A stretch of 64,000 nucleotides of DNA from CBDFLA01 sp965248915 (GCA_965248915.1 OZ252216.1:1984001-2048000), one strand, 5' to 3'; shown: positions 26,971 through 36,493, counted from the first letter of the stretch. Translations and numbers: made by a program. Notes: generated by a model not told the origin, from the sequence alone.

Positions 26971-27678
26971 ATGAAAGCACTTATTGCCGCAACATTTCTG
27001 TCTTGGATCATCGCGGTTCCAGCCGCCTGCGCCGAGGAATCTACTGAAGCACCACGGACTGTGACAGTAAGTGGAATGGGTGAAGCATCCGCCAAGCCCG
27101 ATCAAGCCAGCATACACGTCGGTGTCACGTCGCAAGGCAAAACCGCACAAGATGCACTTTCCGCAAACAACCGTGACATGGCCGCACTTCTCACCACGTT
27201 GAAAGATGCAGGCATTGCTGACAAAGACATTCAGACGTCGAATTTCTCGGTGTCCCCCAGGTACTCCAGCAACACCTCGAGAGAAACAGGTGAGCGCGAA
27301 ATCATCGGATACAATGTCTTCAACCAAGCCCGCGTCAAAGTGCGTGATCTCGACAATTTGGGTGGCATTCTGGATGCATCTGTCCGAAGCGGCGCCAATC
27401 AGCTCCACGGCGTCTCTTTCTCGATCTCTGAACCGCAATCGCTTTTGGATGACGCGCGTGTGAAGGCTGTCGACGATGCCAAACGCAAGGCAGAACTTTT
27501 GGCCAATGCTGCAGGTGCGCAGTTGGGCAAAGCGCTTGCGATCCAAGAACAAGGGGCACGCACCCCGACACCCTACATGGCGCGCTCGATGGCCATGGAC
27601 ATGGCCGAGAGTGTGCCCATCGCCGCCGGCGAAAACACGCTCTCCACATCCGTTACAATAACGTTCGAGTTAAAATAG
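26971..27678 (+). CDS. SIMPL (DUF541) domain secreted protein
   Basis: 235 residues. ATG 26971 follows AAGGGGA by 6 bases and opens a signal peptide (KALIAATFLSWIIAVPAAC, cut near ACA/EES). The mature part has the SIMPL pattern TVSGMGEASAKPDQASIHVG at the start and a second repeat. Members form oligomeric rings in the periplasm and have been linked to oxidative stress; the function is unclear. The stop is only 5 bases from that of panD, read from the other side, with no room for a terminator hairpin. Confidence 0.88.
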   Translation: MKALIAATFLSWIIAVPAACAEESTEAPRTVTVSGMGEASAKPDQASIHVGVTSQGKTAQDALSANNRDMAALLTTLKDAGIADKDIQTSNFSVSPRYSSNTSRETGEREIIGYNVFNQARVKVRDLDNLGGILDASVRSGANQLHGVSFSISEPQSLLDDARVKAVDDAKRKAELLANAAGAQLGKALAIQEQGARTPTPYMARSMAMDMAESVPIAAGENTLSTSVTITFELK

Positions 27679-27683
27679 GTCTG

Positions 27684-28052
27684 TTAGCAGATCGTTGAAT
27701 CCAATTGTTGGATCTCATTGTCGGCATCGAGTTGGATAACGGTGGGCGCATAGTTACGCGCCCGCTCCGCTTCCATCTGACCGAAGGCGCAGATGATAAT
27801 CCGGTCGCCGACTTCCGCCCGTCGTGCTGCGGCACCGTTGATGCCAAACATCCGTGAACCGCGCGGCGCTTCAATTGCATAGGTCGTGAACCGTTCACCA
27901 TTGTTGATATTGAGAACGTCGACCTGTTCATGCGGTAGAATGCCTGACGCATCCAAGTGATCGCGATCAATGGAGATCGACCCCTCGTAGTTTAGGTCGG
28001 TCTGTGTGACACAAGCGCGATGAAGTTTGGCCTTGAGCATGGTCAAGATCAT
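27684..28052 (-). CDS. panD: aspartate 1-decarboxylase
   Basis: 122 residues; makes beta-alanine for pantothenate and CoA. The self-cleavage site that yields the pyruvoyl group is the Gly-Ser in LNYEGSISID, preceded by TMLKAKLHRACVTQTDL as in E. coli. The ATG has AGAGGA upstream. It lies 39 bases downstream of rpoD on the same strand with no terminator between, so it is probably transcribed with dnaG and rpoD. That position is not the classic panBCD arrangement. Confidence 0.95.
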   Translation of the reverse strand: MILTMLKAKLHRACVTQTDLNYEGSISIDRDHLDASGILPHEQVDVLNINNGERFTTYAIEAPRGSRMFGINGAAARRAEVGDRIIICAFGQMEAERARNYAPTVIQLDADNEIQQLDSTIC

Positions 28053-28091
28053 GATTTGGTTCCTCTTACCTTCTCTAAGTTACCAGCACTC

Positions 28092-30599
28092 CTAATTGTC
28101 GAGGAAGCTGCGAAGTTTCCTTGACCTGCTGGGGTGCTTGAGCTTGCGCAGTGCCTTGGCTTCAATTTGACGAATACGCTCCCGTGTAACTGAGAACTGT
28201 TGACCGACCTCTTCCAATGTATGGTCCGTGTTCATACCAATACCAAAACGCATCCGCAACACGCGTTCCTCTCTCGGCGTCAATGACGCAAGGACGCGTG
28301 TTGTCGTCTCCCGAAGATTGGACTGAATGGCCGCATCAATGGGAAGAACAGCATTCTTGTCTTCGATGAAGTCGCCAAGATGACTGTCTTCCTCATCCCC
28401 TATCGGCGTTTCAAGTGAGATCGGCTCCTTCGCAATCTTCAAAACTTTGCGCACCTTCTCAAGTGGCATGCCGAGTTTTTCAGCCAACTCTTCTGGCGTC
28501 GGCTCGCGACCAATCTCATGCAACATCTGACGCGACGTCCGCACCAACTTGTTGATGGTTTCAATCATATGGACTGGAATGCGAATGGTTCGCGCTTGGT
28601 CTGCGATTGAACGTGTAATTGCCTGACGGATCCACCAAGTCGCATAAGTCGAGAACTTGTACCCACGGCGATATTCAAACTTGTCCACCGCTTTCATCAA
28701 CCCAATGTTGCCTTCCTGGATGAGATCAAGGAATTGCAGACCACGGTTGGTGTACTTCTTCGCAATCGAAATCACCAAACGAAGATTGGCTTCGACCATT
28801 TCCTTCTTGGCTTGTCTCGCCTCACGTTCGCCCTTCTGCACAGTGTTGACGATCCGGCGGAACTCGCTGACTTCAACACCAACTTCTTGTGAGATTGTCT
28901 GAACTTCGCCGCGGATGCGCTTGATGGCATCGCGCTCGTCTTTGACGAATTCTTTCCAACCTTTTCCGGTCAACCGGCCAACACGGCGCACCCAGTTTGG
29001 ATCAAGTTCATTACCGACATACTGTTTGACAAATTCCTGGCGTGCAACGCCGTGCGCATCCGCCGTCCGCATCAACTGACCTTCAAGACCGATCATGCGT
29101 CGATTAATACCGTAAAGCTGGTCAACAAGTGCCTCGATCCGATTGTTGTTGAGGTGAAGGCTCTTGACGAGTTCAATCACATCTTTCTTGAGCTTCTTGT
29201 ACCGTCGCTCTTGGCTCGGCGTCAGTGTCTCGTTGTTAAGGGCACCTTGAACCAAAGCCTCCTGTAACCTGCGCAATTTTTTATAGTTCGACGCCATCTC
29301 GTCAAACTTCTCCAAGATGTCTGGCTTCAGGGCTGCTTCCATCGCGGCAAGCGAAAGGTTGTTTTCTTCGCCGTCATCATCATCGTCATCGGTGTTTTGA
29401 GAGCCTTCAGCGCCCTCTTTCTTTTCACCATCTGCGCCATTAGCACCATCTGCGGGTTTCTCACCATCAGCGGCTGCGGGTTTCTCACCATCAGCGGCTG
29501 CGGGTTTCTCACCATCAGCGGCTGGTGTAGCAGATGCATCCGCGCCATTGACTTTTGCTTCTGGCGAGGCACTAGCACCTTCCGCGTTCGTGCCGTCCGC
29601 ACCTCCGCCACTAGAGCCTTCTGTACCTGCCGCCGCGTTTTGGTTTTGGTTTTGGTTTTGGTTTTGGTTTTGGTTTTGGTTCGCCGCTTCAGGACCGCCA
29701 CCATACGTCGCGTCGAGATCAATAATCTCACGCAACAAAACACGGCCCTCATTCAACTCGTCACGCCAAACAATAATAGCTTCAAAAGTCAACGGGCTCT
29801 CACACAAGCCACCAATCATCGTTTCGCGGCCAGCTTCAATGCGTTTAGCGATGGCAATCTCGCCCTCACGAGACAAGAGCTCCACACTTCCCATTTCACG
29901 CAAATACATGCGAACCGGATCATCCGTCCGGTCTAGCGTCTCGGTCTTGGCAGGTGTGGTTGTTGCCTCAGTCTTCTTTTTCTCGGCAACGGCGGTACCC
30001 GTCGTCTCTTTGGTGTCACCCTCTTCAGATTCTTCACTCTCGACAACGTTGATCCCCATCTCTGAGAGCATAGACATCGTGTCCTCAATTTGCTCAGACG
30101 AAACTTCGTCAGAAGGAAAGACTTCATTGAGCTCGTCATAGGTCACATAGCCACGCTGCTTCGCGCGAGCGATCATTTTCTTGACCGCAGAATCCGACAT
30201 ATCCAAGACCGGGCTGTCTTGACCTTCTGCAGCTCTTCTTGCCTTTGCCGCCGCTTTCGCCTTTGCCGCGGTCTTTGCTGTCACTTTTGTATTCGCCTTG
30301 GCTTCCGCAGCCGCCTTAATCTGCGCCACTGTCTTTGATTTCGCGGCCGCTTTGGCTTTCGCTGATACCTTCTTCTTCGGCTCAGGTTTTGCTTTCACAG
30401 CCGACTTTTTCGCCGTTTTTGCCTTAGCTTTAGCCTTAGGCTTTGCCTTGGCTTTTTCCTTCGCCTTCACTTTTGCTTTCACCTTCGGCTTCACTTTCGC
30501 TTTCGCTTTCGTCTTGGCTTTGACCTTTGCTTTGGTCTTACTCTTTGCCTTAGCTTTCGGTGCAGCCTTCTCTTTTAACTTCATTGCCTGCCTAGCCAC
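28092..30599 (-). CDS. rpoD: RNA polymerase primary sigma factor, with unusual low-complexity expansions
   Basis: 835 residues, versus about 613-690 in most relatives. The main surplus is an N-terminal block of about 125 residues made almost only of Lys and Ala, and a central acidic, Asn/Gln/Ala-rich insertion (about residues 300-410) in the non-conserved region between 1.2 and 2. All core regions are normal: 1.2 at DPVRMYLREMGSVELLSREG, 2 with IQEGNIGLMKAVDKFEYRRG and FSTYATWWIRQAITR, 3 with IRIPVHMIETINKL, and 4 with VTRERIRQIEAKALRKLKHP. I prefer GTG 30599 (GGAGG 7 bases upstream) to a TTG 13 codons earlier. Follows dnaG after 60 bases, the conserved dnaG-rpoD operon order. Confidence 0.93.
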   Translation of the reverse strand: MARQAMKLKEKAAPKAKAKSKTKAKVKAKTKAKAKVKPKVKAKVKAKEKAKAKPKAKAKAKTAKKSAVKAKPEPKKKVSAKAKAAAKSKTVAQIKAAAEAKANTKVTAKTAAKAKAAAKARRAAEGQDSPVLDMSDSAVKKMIARAKQRGYVTYDELNEVFPSDEVSSEQIEDTMSMLSEMGINVVESEESEEGDTKETTGTAVAEKKKTEATTTPAKTETLDRTDDPVRMYLREMGSVELLSREGEIAIAKRIEAGRETMIGGLCESPLTFEAIIVWRDELNEGRVLLREIIDLDATYGGGPEAANQNQNQNQNQNQNQNAAAGTEGSSGGGADGTNAEGASASPEAKVNGADASATPAADGEKPAAADGEKPAAADGEKPADGANGADGEKKEGAEGSQNTDDDDDDGEENNLSLAAMEAALKPDILEKFDEMASNYKKLRRLQEALVQGALNNETLTPSQERRYKKLKKDVIELVKSLHLNNNRIEALVDQLYGINRRMIGLEGQLMRTADAHGVARQEFVKQYVGNELDPNWVRRVGRLTGKGWKEFVKDERDAIKRIRGEVQTISQEVGVEVSEFRRIVNTVQKGEREARQAKKEMVEANLRLVISIAKKYTNRGLQFLDLIQEGNIGLMKAVDKFEYRRGYKFSTYATWWIRQAITRSIADQARTIRIPVHMIETINKLVRTSRQMLHEIGREPTPEELAEKLGMPLEKVRKVLKIAKEPISLETPIGDEEDSHLGDFIEDKNAVLPIDAAIQSNLRETTTRVLASLTPREERVLRMRFGIGMNTDHTLEEVGQQFSVTRERIRQIEAKALRKLKHPSRSRKLRSFLDN
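29453..29524 (-). repeat. 24-base tandem repeats inside rpoD
   Basis: Nearly three copies of a 24-base unit (first two at 29461-29484 and 29485-29508 identical, third partial, a degenerate copy before them) that encode ADGEKPAA repeats. Length is a multiple of three, so changes in copy number keep the frame. Confidence 0.85.
29637..29681 (-). repeat. hexanucleotide microsatellite inside rpoD
   Basis: About 7.5 copies of GTTTTG on the plus strand, coding for a Gln-Asn alternation (QNQNQN...) in RpoD. Uninterrupted, so slippage in six-base (two-residue) steps is likely. Confidence 0.9.
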
Positions 30600-30659
30600 T
30601 TGCGTGCCTCCGCCTTCTTTGTCTCTATCCGAGCTCAATCATGCTTGAGCAAAAATATC

Positions 30660-32591
30660 TCAACCGTCCCCAACCTGCGCGACCGACGTTTCCTTCAATT
30701 GTCTTTGAATCGATTGAAGTCGTCGCCAGTTCTCCTCACTCATGTCTTGGTGATACGCAGCCTCTGCCTCTCTTGCTTCCCGTTGAAGCAAAAGAAATTC
30801 ATTATGGATCGACAAAATGTGGAACCAATTTTCTTCAGCCTCAGAAAGCTCTGCATCAGCAGAAGCAAATCGCTGAAGTTTCACGCTCTTTTGCCGTTCC
30901 AATTGATCGGCCAAATGCGCTGCGCCTCTTTTCTCCAAATGGTTTCGTAAACCCGCCCTGTCAAGGGCCGCCCCGGAAGCGGCAACTTCTAGGATTTCCG
31001 CCCGCAACCTGTCAAGCTCTGGTCTCTCAATAAGAAGGTCCGCAAAGGCCTCCCCATGTCTTTCCAAAATCTCAGGGTGGTTGAGAACGGTGAAAACCAA
31101 TGCCCGCTCACGCTCGACCGCCAAGTCACCATCGCGCGCGGCGGCAATCCCGCCAGCAAGCCGACTGGCCTGAACAAGCGTGCTTTGCCGCAGAGCCTGA
31201 GAAACAGGAGCATTGGCACCTTGTGAAAAGCCAGATTTATAGGGTTTTTGGCCCTTTCTGCCTCCTGAGCTGCCAGTCCGATGACCTGAGAAGAGCTGGA
31301 ACATCCGGTCGCGCACCGCCTGGCGATAGAAGCTTTGAACTTTACCGTCACGGATCGACTGAACCGCGACTTCCAGCTGCCGCTCAAACTGGGCTTTTCG
31401 CTCTGGCGTTTCGAATGGACCCTGCTCAATCTCCCGCTGCCACAACAAATCAATCAAGGGGATCGCTTGGGCGAGCACCCGGCTCATCGCGTCAGCGCCC
31501 TTCTCCCGGATCAAATCGTCTGGATCAAGACCTGACGGTAGAAGCGCAAATCGCAAGGAATGACCGGCCTTCAGGAGGGGCAGTGCCGCATCGATTGCCC
31601 GGTAAGCCGCCTTAAGCCCAGCCTCATCTCCATCGAAACAAAGAACCGGTTCAGGCGTCAAACGCCAGGCCAGGCCAATTTGGTCTTCCGTGAGCGCCGT
31701 GCCGAGAGGCGCTACCGATTGAGGAAATCCTGCCCGGCTCAAGGCGATGACATCCACATACCCTTCCGCGATGACGAGAGCCGGCACCTTACCTCCCCCA
31801 TTGCGGTGAACATCCTGCGCAGCTGATCGCGCTGTCTGGAAATTGTAGAGTGCCTTGCCTTTGTGAAAGAGCGGCGTTTCCGGCGAATTCATATATTTCG
31901 CCTTGGCTTGCGCGCTCATCGCCCGACCGCCAAAGGCGATGGTTTGCCCCCGAGAATTGGTAATAGGAAACATAACCCGCTCCCGAAAGCGGTCTTGATA
32001 TTTCCCTGAATAGTCGCTTTTAAGCGCCAATCCGGCTTCCGTGATCTGCTCCATTTTGATGTCACGAGCGATTAGGTGATCGACAAGCGCTGTGCGCCCT
32101 GAGGGGGCATACCCAATGCCAAAGGTCTCCCAGGTAGTCGGTCCCATGCCGCGACCTTCCAGATAGGACCGAGGTTCCTGCCCTTCAGGCGATCTCAAAA
32201 TGTTTTGGTAAAACGTCGAAGCCACTTCCATCACATCGTAAAGAGTGGCGCGCTTTTTTTCCTGCGCCCTCATTTCCGGGCTGCGCTCAGGCATTTTGAG
32301 GCCCGCATCGTGGGCCAATCGCTCTACAGCTTCCGGAAAATTCAGATTTTCCATCTGCATCATGAAGTCGAAAAGGTTGCCGTGAGCGCCACAACCAAAG
32401 CAGTGGTAAAAGCCTCGAGGTTCGTCCACGTGGAACGAAGGTGTCTTTTCATGATGAAACGGACAACAACCCCAGAAATCCTTGCGTCGCGCATTGGACT
32501 TATGACGATCCCAGGACACCCGCCGCCCAACCAAGTCGGTCAGGGACACTCTGGTCCTGATCTCATCGAGAAAGTCCGGCGTAAAGCTCAT
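30660..32591 (-). CDS. dnaG: DNA primase
   Basis: 643 residues; makes the RNA primers for replication. N-terminal CHC2 zinc ribbon (CPFHHEKTPSFHV ... CFGCGAHG), the RNA-polymerase core, TOPRIM motifs (VIAEGYVDVIALS, FDGDEAGLKAA) and a C-terminal DnaB-binding part. ATG 32591 gives the usual MSFTPDFLDEIRTRVSL start; AAGG lies 11 bases upstream, slightly far. First gene of the dnaG-rpoD-panD run. Upstream is a 260-base divergent gap shared with the gene at 32856. Confidence 0.96.
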   Translation of the reverse strand: MSFTPDFLDEIRTRVSLTDLVGRRVSWDRHKSNARRKDFWGCCPFHHEKTPSFHVDEPRGFYHCFGCGAHGNLFDFMMQMENLNFPEAVERLAHDAGLKMPERSPEMRAQEKKRATLYDVMEVASTFYQNILRSPEGQEPRSYLEGRGMGPTTWETFGIGYAPSGRTALVDHLIARDIKMEQITEAGLALKSDYSGKYQDRFRERVMFPITNSRGQTIAFGGRAMSAQAKAKYMNSPETPLFHKGKALYNFQTARSAAQDVHRNGGGKVPALVIAEGYVDVIALSRAGFPQSVAPLGTALTEDQIGLAWRLTPEPVLCFDGDEAGLKAAYRAIDAALPLLKAGHSLRFALLPSGLDPDDLIREKGADAMSRVLAQAIPLIDLLWQREIEQGPFETPERKAQFERQLEVAVQSIRDGKVQSFYRQAVRDRMFQLFSGHRTGSSGGRKGQKPYKSGFSQGANAPVSQALRQSTLVQASRLAGGIAAARDGDLAVERERALVFTVLNHPEILERHGEAFADLLIERPELDRLRAEILEVAASGAALDRAGLRNHLEKRGAAHLADQLERQKSVKLQRFASADAELSEAEENWFHILSIHNEFLLLQREAREAEAAYHQDMSEENWRRLQSIQRQLKETSVAQVGDG

Positions 32592-32855
32592 GTAAATCAA
32601 TACCTTGCGACAACAAAAATCGACCGACGCCGATATTGGGGTCAGTCTTCTGGCTTTTAGTCACTGCCGCTTAGAGGTGTCGGTGCCGCTGTGCGGTCTA
32701 CCGCTTGTCGCTCGGCTGACCTTGAAAATATAGCAAACCGCTCGCGGGACAAGGCCGTCCTGCAAAAAATCACAAAAGAATTAGGGGATTGCAACCAAAT
32801 ACGTGAATTGTTAGAGTTTCACCTGTCAAGGGGCGAAGGAGGTTTTGGGGGATTT

Positions 32856-34457
32856 ATGAGGAAATTACTGGGGGTTTTGCTGCTGCTCATCGTGGTTGTC
32901 GGGAGTGGCACCTATTACTATCTAACAAAAATCTTTCCCGAAGATCAGATCGTTACCCTGATCTCAAGCATCGCAGATGAAAGCGGTGCGGAAGTCACCT
33001 ATCAATCCATTGAACCCGGTCCTTTGGGGCTGGATGGCCTCATCAAGGGCGTCAGCGTCCAAGTCCCAGATGAAGCAGGCCCTGCCCGTATCGAGGAAGT
33101 TTATTATCAGATCGATCCCATCTGGATCGTTATGAATCTCCCCTTCTTGATCGAGTACCGAACCCTCACCCACTACAAGACACTCGAGTTTCGAAAGATC
33201 GAGGCAAGCGAAGCTTCAGAAGTGACGAAGATCCAGGTGGTGTCATTCTCGGGTCTTGATTTTAGTGAGCGCGTTAAAGAGGCAGCTTCCACTTCCGAAA
33301 CCCAAAGCGATCCCCAAACCGAATTGGAAATGCTGTTAGGGGATGACGTCAATCCATTTGCCATCGACATAACCTTCAAGCGGTTTGCGATCGATGATCT
33401 TTCAGTCACATCTCATGAAGGCACGGCCCTTCTCAAGTCCTTTGAGATTGCTGATGCTTCGAAAGAAACGATTGGCAGCATCCAATTGGACACGCTCGTC
33501 ATCACAATGCCGGAAGCCAACATCCAGCTCAACAAGATCGAAGGGCGAAACTTGCACATTCCGGCCATGGCCTTTGGCGAAACCGATGCCGCACCCGTTT
33601 TCCGGTCCGCAGATTATTTCGAGGTCAGCGGCCTATCGATTTTTGCACAAGGCTCATCCCTCTTCGAACTCGATCAAATGCTCTACGAAGAAAATGGGAT
33701 TAGATCGTTCTCTGGCTTGGGTGAAATCGCAACAGATACAAGGTTCGACATCCGTGGCGTGAAGTTTCGAACATCTTTGGTCACCCGCAACGTTGAATTA
33801 TTTAAGTTCTTCGACGCCAACCAAATGGACACATTGGCCTTTGATTTTCTCAACCATGGGACTGTCGATGTGGAGAGTGGACTGATGGAGTCCTCAATGG
33901 TTTTCGACCTCTACGATGTGGCAACCCTTAACGTCAGCATCACAATGGGCGGCTTTAACGAGGCATTCTTTTCTTCAATGGGTGGTCTCTTCAACCAGTT
34001 CTTTGCTGAAGCTTTCAAAGACATATGGTCAGGTGACTTCAAATCCGCTCAAGAAAGTCTTCCCGCCACCCAAGCAGAAGCGGAAGCTCTCTTCATGCAA
34101 GCCATTCAGTCCCTGACGCTCAATCAATTCATGATCGGTTATGACGATCACTCCTTGGTCAACAAAGGGATCACGTACCTCGTGTCCGAAGGTGCAACCG
34201 AACAAGAAGCGCGCGACGTCCTTTATACCATTGCCCTCGGTGGCGCGCAGTCATTGGAAGGAGTGCCGATTGCAGGCGATCTGACGGCTGGCATTGCCGA
34301 GATGGTTCAAAATCCAACAGGGTTTTCCGTGACGGCAACCGTCGATCCGCCTCTAAGTTTTGGTGAGGCCATGGGCGCGATGGGGTCAGAAAACCCACTC
34401 GCGGTCGCGCAAGGCCCGAATGCAGATCGAATAAAGAGTGAATTGACGATCAAGTAA
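32856..34457 (+). CDS. membrane-anchored periplasmic protein of unknown function
   Basis: 533 residues. ATG 32856 has GGGGGA close upstream and starts a single N-terminal membrane helix (KLLGVLLLLIVVVGSGTYYY); the rest is periplasmic, beta-rich, without cysteines. Segments such as EVTYQSIEPGPLGLDGLIKG and DTRFDIRGVKFRTSLVTRN are reminiscent of AsmA/YdgA-like (DUF945-type) beta-groove proteins, but the match is by eye only. It stands alone between dnaG (divergent) and the GatB/YqeY gene (convergent). A role in lipid transport or envelope assembly is possible. Confidence 0.75.
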   Translation: MRKLLGVLLLLIVVVGSGTYYYLTKIFPEDQIVTLISSIADESGAEVTYQSIEPGPLGLDGLIKGVSVQVPDEAGPARIEEVYYQIDPIWIVMNLPFLIEYRTLTHYKTLEFRKIEASEASEVTKIQVVSFSGLDFSERVKEAASTSETQSDPQTELEMLLGDDVNPFAIDITFKRFAIDDLSVTSHEGTALLKSFEIADASKETIGSIQLDTLVITMPEANIQLNKIEGRNLHIPAMAFGETDAAPVFRSADYFEVSGLSIFAQGSSLFELDQMLYEENGIRSFSGLGEIATDTRFDIRGVKFRTSLVTRNVELFKFFDANQMDTLAFDFLNHGTVDVESGLMESSMVFDLYDVATLNVSITMGGFNEAFFSSMGGLFNQFFAEAFKDIWSGDFKSAQESLPATQAEAEALFMQAIQSLTLNQFMIGYDDHSLVNKGITYLVSEGATEQEARDVLYTIALGGAQSLEGVPIAGDLTAGIAEMVQNPTGFSVTATVDPPLSFGEAMGAMGSENPLAVAQGPNADRIKSELTIK

Positions 34458-34483
34458 GAACGCCCGGTACGACAAGTCTCTGG

Positions 34484-34936
34484 TCAGCTCAACAAGCCCT
34501 TGAGGGCTTTGTTGGCCTTTCCAAAGTCCATGATGCCAGCATAGCGTTTCTTCAACGCGCCCATGGTGCGCCCCATGTCTTTGAGACCCTCAGCGCCAAT
34601 CTCACTCACCACTTCTTTAACGGCGGTGGCAACTTCGTCATCGCTCATTTGTTGCGGCAAGAAGGTCTCAATGATGACGATTTCCTCCTGCTCCTGCTGA
34701 GCAAGGTCAAGGCGACCGGCTTCTTCATAGGTGGTGGAAGATTCGCGGCGCTGCTTCACCATCTTCTGCAGGATTTGCAAAATCTCCTCATCGCTGACCC
34801 CATCCATGCGGTCTTCTGACCGCGCGGCGATATCGCGGTCCTTGATGGCAGCATTGATCAAACGCAAAGTTGACACCTTGCGTCGGTCTTTCGCTTTCAT
34901 CGCTTCTTTGAGCGTGGAATTGATTTCGTCGCGCAT
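34484..34936 (-). CDS. GatB/YqeY domain protein
   Basis: 150 residues, the stand-alone YqeY domain also found at the C terminus of GatB. Typical segments: MRDEINSTLKEAMKAKDR, KVSTLRLINAAIKDRDIAAR, and a C-terminal DMGRTMGALKKRYAGIMDF. ATG 34936 has AGAGG 5 bases upstream. Exact role is not established in the family, perhaps tRNA-dependent amidation. It is divergent from carA, as in many alphaproteobacteria. Confidence 0.92.
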   Translation of the reverse strand: MRDEINSTLKEAMKAKDRRKVSTLRLINAAIKDRDIAARSEDRMDGVSDEEILQILQKMVKQRRESSTTYEEAGRLDLAQQEQEEIVIIETFLPQQMSDDEVATAVKEVVSEIGAEGLKDMGRTMGALKKRYAGIMDFGKANKALKGLLS

Positions 34937-35051
34937 TGATTCACCTCTTTTGGTCAGGCCGCGTACCATAGTTCAACTTGAGGCCCCCGGCAACGGGATT
35001 TACCCCTCGTAACTTATTGATTTTACACAGTATTTTTTGAAAATCCTTTGC

Positions 35052-35080
35052 TTGACGCCGACCCCCCTATTGCTTAATGT
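35052..35080 (+). promoter_or_regulatory. sigma-70 type promoter of carA
   Basis: TTGACG (35052-35057) and TAATGT (35075-35080) with a 17-base spacer, about 130 bases before carA. It is the clearest housekeeping promoter in the window. Confidence 0.6.
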
Positions 35081-35154
35081 CCCGGCCGTTTAGGTCGATC
35101 ACGAGTGCAAAGCTCGATTCGCGCAAAATAACGGTCGACGGCGGGAGTTCATAC

Positions 35155-35217
35155 ATGAGCGAGTTAAAATCAGGGACCACGAAAGGGCCAAGGGCCTTTC
35201 GGGGAGGGGAGTCATGA
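35155..35217 (+). CDS. 20-codon upstream ORF overlapping carA
   Basis: ATG 35155 with GGGAG 7 bases upstream; the peptide is MSELKSGTTKGPRAFRGGES and its TGA overlaps the carA ATG (ATGA, 35214-35217). Too short to be more than a leader. The overlap suggests that translation of this ORF is coupled to carA and may be a control point, but no arginine or pyrimidine codon bias is obvious. Confidence 0.4.
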   Translation: MSELKSGTTKGPRAFRGGES

Positions 35218-36368
35218 GCGCAAATCACACCCATCCGACCGGTCTTTTGGTTTTTGCAGACGGAGCCAGCCTCCCCGCCCACGGTCTCGGAGCCACGGGC
35301 ACCTCTGTTGGTGAAGTCTGCTTCAACACCGCCATGACGGGCTATCAGGAAATCTTGACCGACCCTTCCTATGCGGGCCAGATCGTCACCTTCACCTTTC
35401 CCCATGTGGGCAATGTGGGGGCCAACCCAGAAGACCACGAAACGTCACAATCCGCTGTCCGTGGCGCGATCCTAAAGGCCGACGTCACCAATCCAGCCAA
35501 CTACCGCAGCGCCGAACACTTGGATACATGGGCAAAGGCCCAAGGCATCATCGCCATCTCCGGCGTCGACACCCGGGCGCTCACCAAACTCATCCGTGAA
35601 AAAGGCATGCCCAATGCGGTCATCGCCCATGATCCCGCCAGCAATTTCGATCTTGGCATCTTGCAAGCCCAAGCGAGAGAATTTCCAGGCCTCGAAGGCA
35701 TGGACCTCGCCATCGAAGTCACTTGCAAAGACCCCTACAATTGGTCCGAGACCGGTTGGGAGTGGAACCAAGGTTTCGGTGCCCTCGCACAACCAAAATA
35801 CAAAGTCGTCGCCATGGACTTCGGCGTGAAGCGCAACATCTTACGCTGCCTCGCCAATGCCGGTTGCGATGTCACCGTCGTTCCGGCCACCGCAAAGGCA
35901 GAAGACATCCTGGCCCACGACCCAGACGGCGTGTTCTTGTCCAACGGCCCCGGCGATCCCGCTGCCACCGGTGAGTACGCCGTGCCAGAAATCAAGAAAT
36001 TGGTGGAAAGCGGCAAACCGATCTTTGGCATTTGCCTCGGTCATCAAATGCTCTCTATTGCACTCGGCGGCAAAACCGAAAAAATGCACCAGGGTCATCA
36101 CGGCGCCAACCACCCGGTGAAAGATCTGACCACGGAGAAAGTCGAGATCGTCTCCATGAACCATGGCTTCACTGTAGACCGTGCCAGTCTCCCCAATTCA
36201 GTGCACGAAACCCATGTCTCTTTGTTCGACGATAGCAATTGCGGCATCGCCGTCGAAGGCAGACCCATCTTCTCCGTGCAATATCACCCTGAAGCCTCCC
36301 CCGGTCCACAAGATTCCTACTACCTCTTCGACCGCTTCACCCAGATGATGGAGACGGTCCGTGATTGA
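35214..36368 (+). CDS. carA: carbamoyl-phosphate synthase small subunit
   Basis: 384 residues; the glutaminase subunit that hands ammonia to CarB for arginine and pyrimidine synthesis. Class I amidotransferase triad: Cys in FGICLGHQML, His and Glu in VQYHPEASPGP. The N-terminal CPSase small-chain domain has EVCFNTAMTGYQEILTDPSY. Start ATG after GGGGAGGGGAG. A 251-base repeat-filled gap separates it from carB. Confidence 0.97.
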   Translation: MSANHTHPTGLLVFADGASLPAHGLGATGTSVGEVCFNTAMTGYQEILTDPSYAGQIVTFTFPHVGNVGANPEDHETSQSAVRGAILKADVTNPANYRSAEHLDTWAKAQGIIAISGVDTRALTKLIREKGMPNAVIAHDPASNFDLGILQAQAREFPGLEGMDLAIEVTCKDPYNWSETGWEWNQGFGALAQPKYKVVAMDFGVKRNILRCLANAGCDVTVVPATAKAEDILAHDPDGVFLSNGPGDPAATGEYAVPEIKKLVESGKPIFGICLGHQMLSIALGGKTEKMHQGHHGANHPVKDLTTEKVEIVSMNHGFTVDRASLPNSVHETHVSLFDDSNCGIAVEGRPIFSVQYHPEASPGPQDSYYLFDRFTQMMETVRD

Positions 36369-36381
36369 AGTGAAGGTCCGC

Positions 36382-36493
36382 ACCCCTCATCCTCCCATGG
36401 CTCCGCCATGGGTCCCCCCTTCTCCCCAAGGAGAAGGAACGACACCTCTCCTCGGGGAGAGGTCGAAACGCCAAGGCGTTTCGGGTGAGGGGT
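36382..36493. repeat. nested-palindrome repeat element between carA and carB
   Basis: 112 bases framed by ACCCCTCATCC and GGGTGAGGGGT (inverted, one mismatch). Inside are successive hairpins: CCATGG-ctccg-CCATGG, TTCTCC/GGAGAA, CCTCTCC/GGAGAGG and a perfect 9-base CGAAACGCC-aa-GGCGTTTCG. This is the style of alphaproteobacterial intergenic repeats. Its transcript would be strongly folded. Confidence 0.8.

Noticed and set aside
29637..29681. CRISPR-like regular repeats
   Set aside because: The units are contiguous six-base repeats with no spacers and lie within rpoD.
29397..29936. 179-codon plus-strand open frame antisense to rpoD
   Set aside because: Generated by the low-complexity repeats of rpoD.
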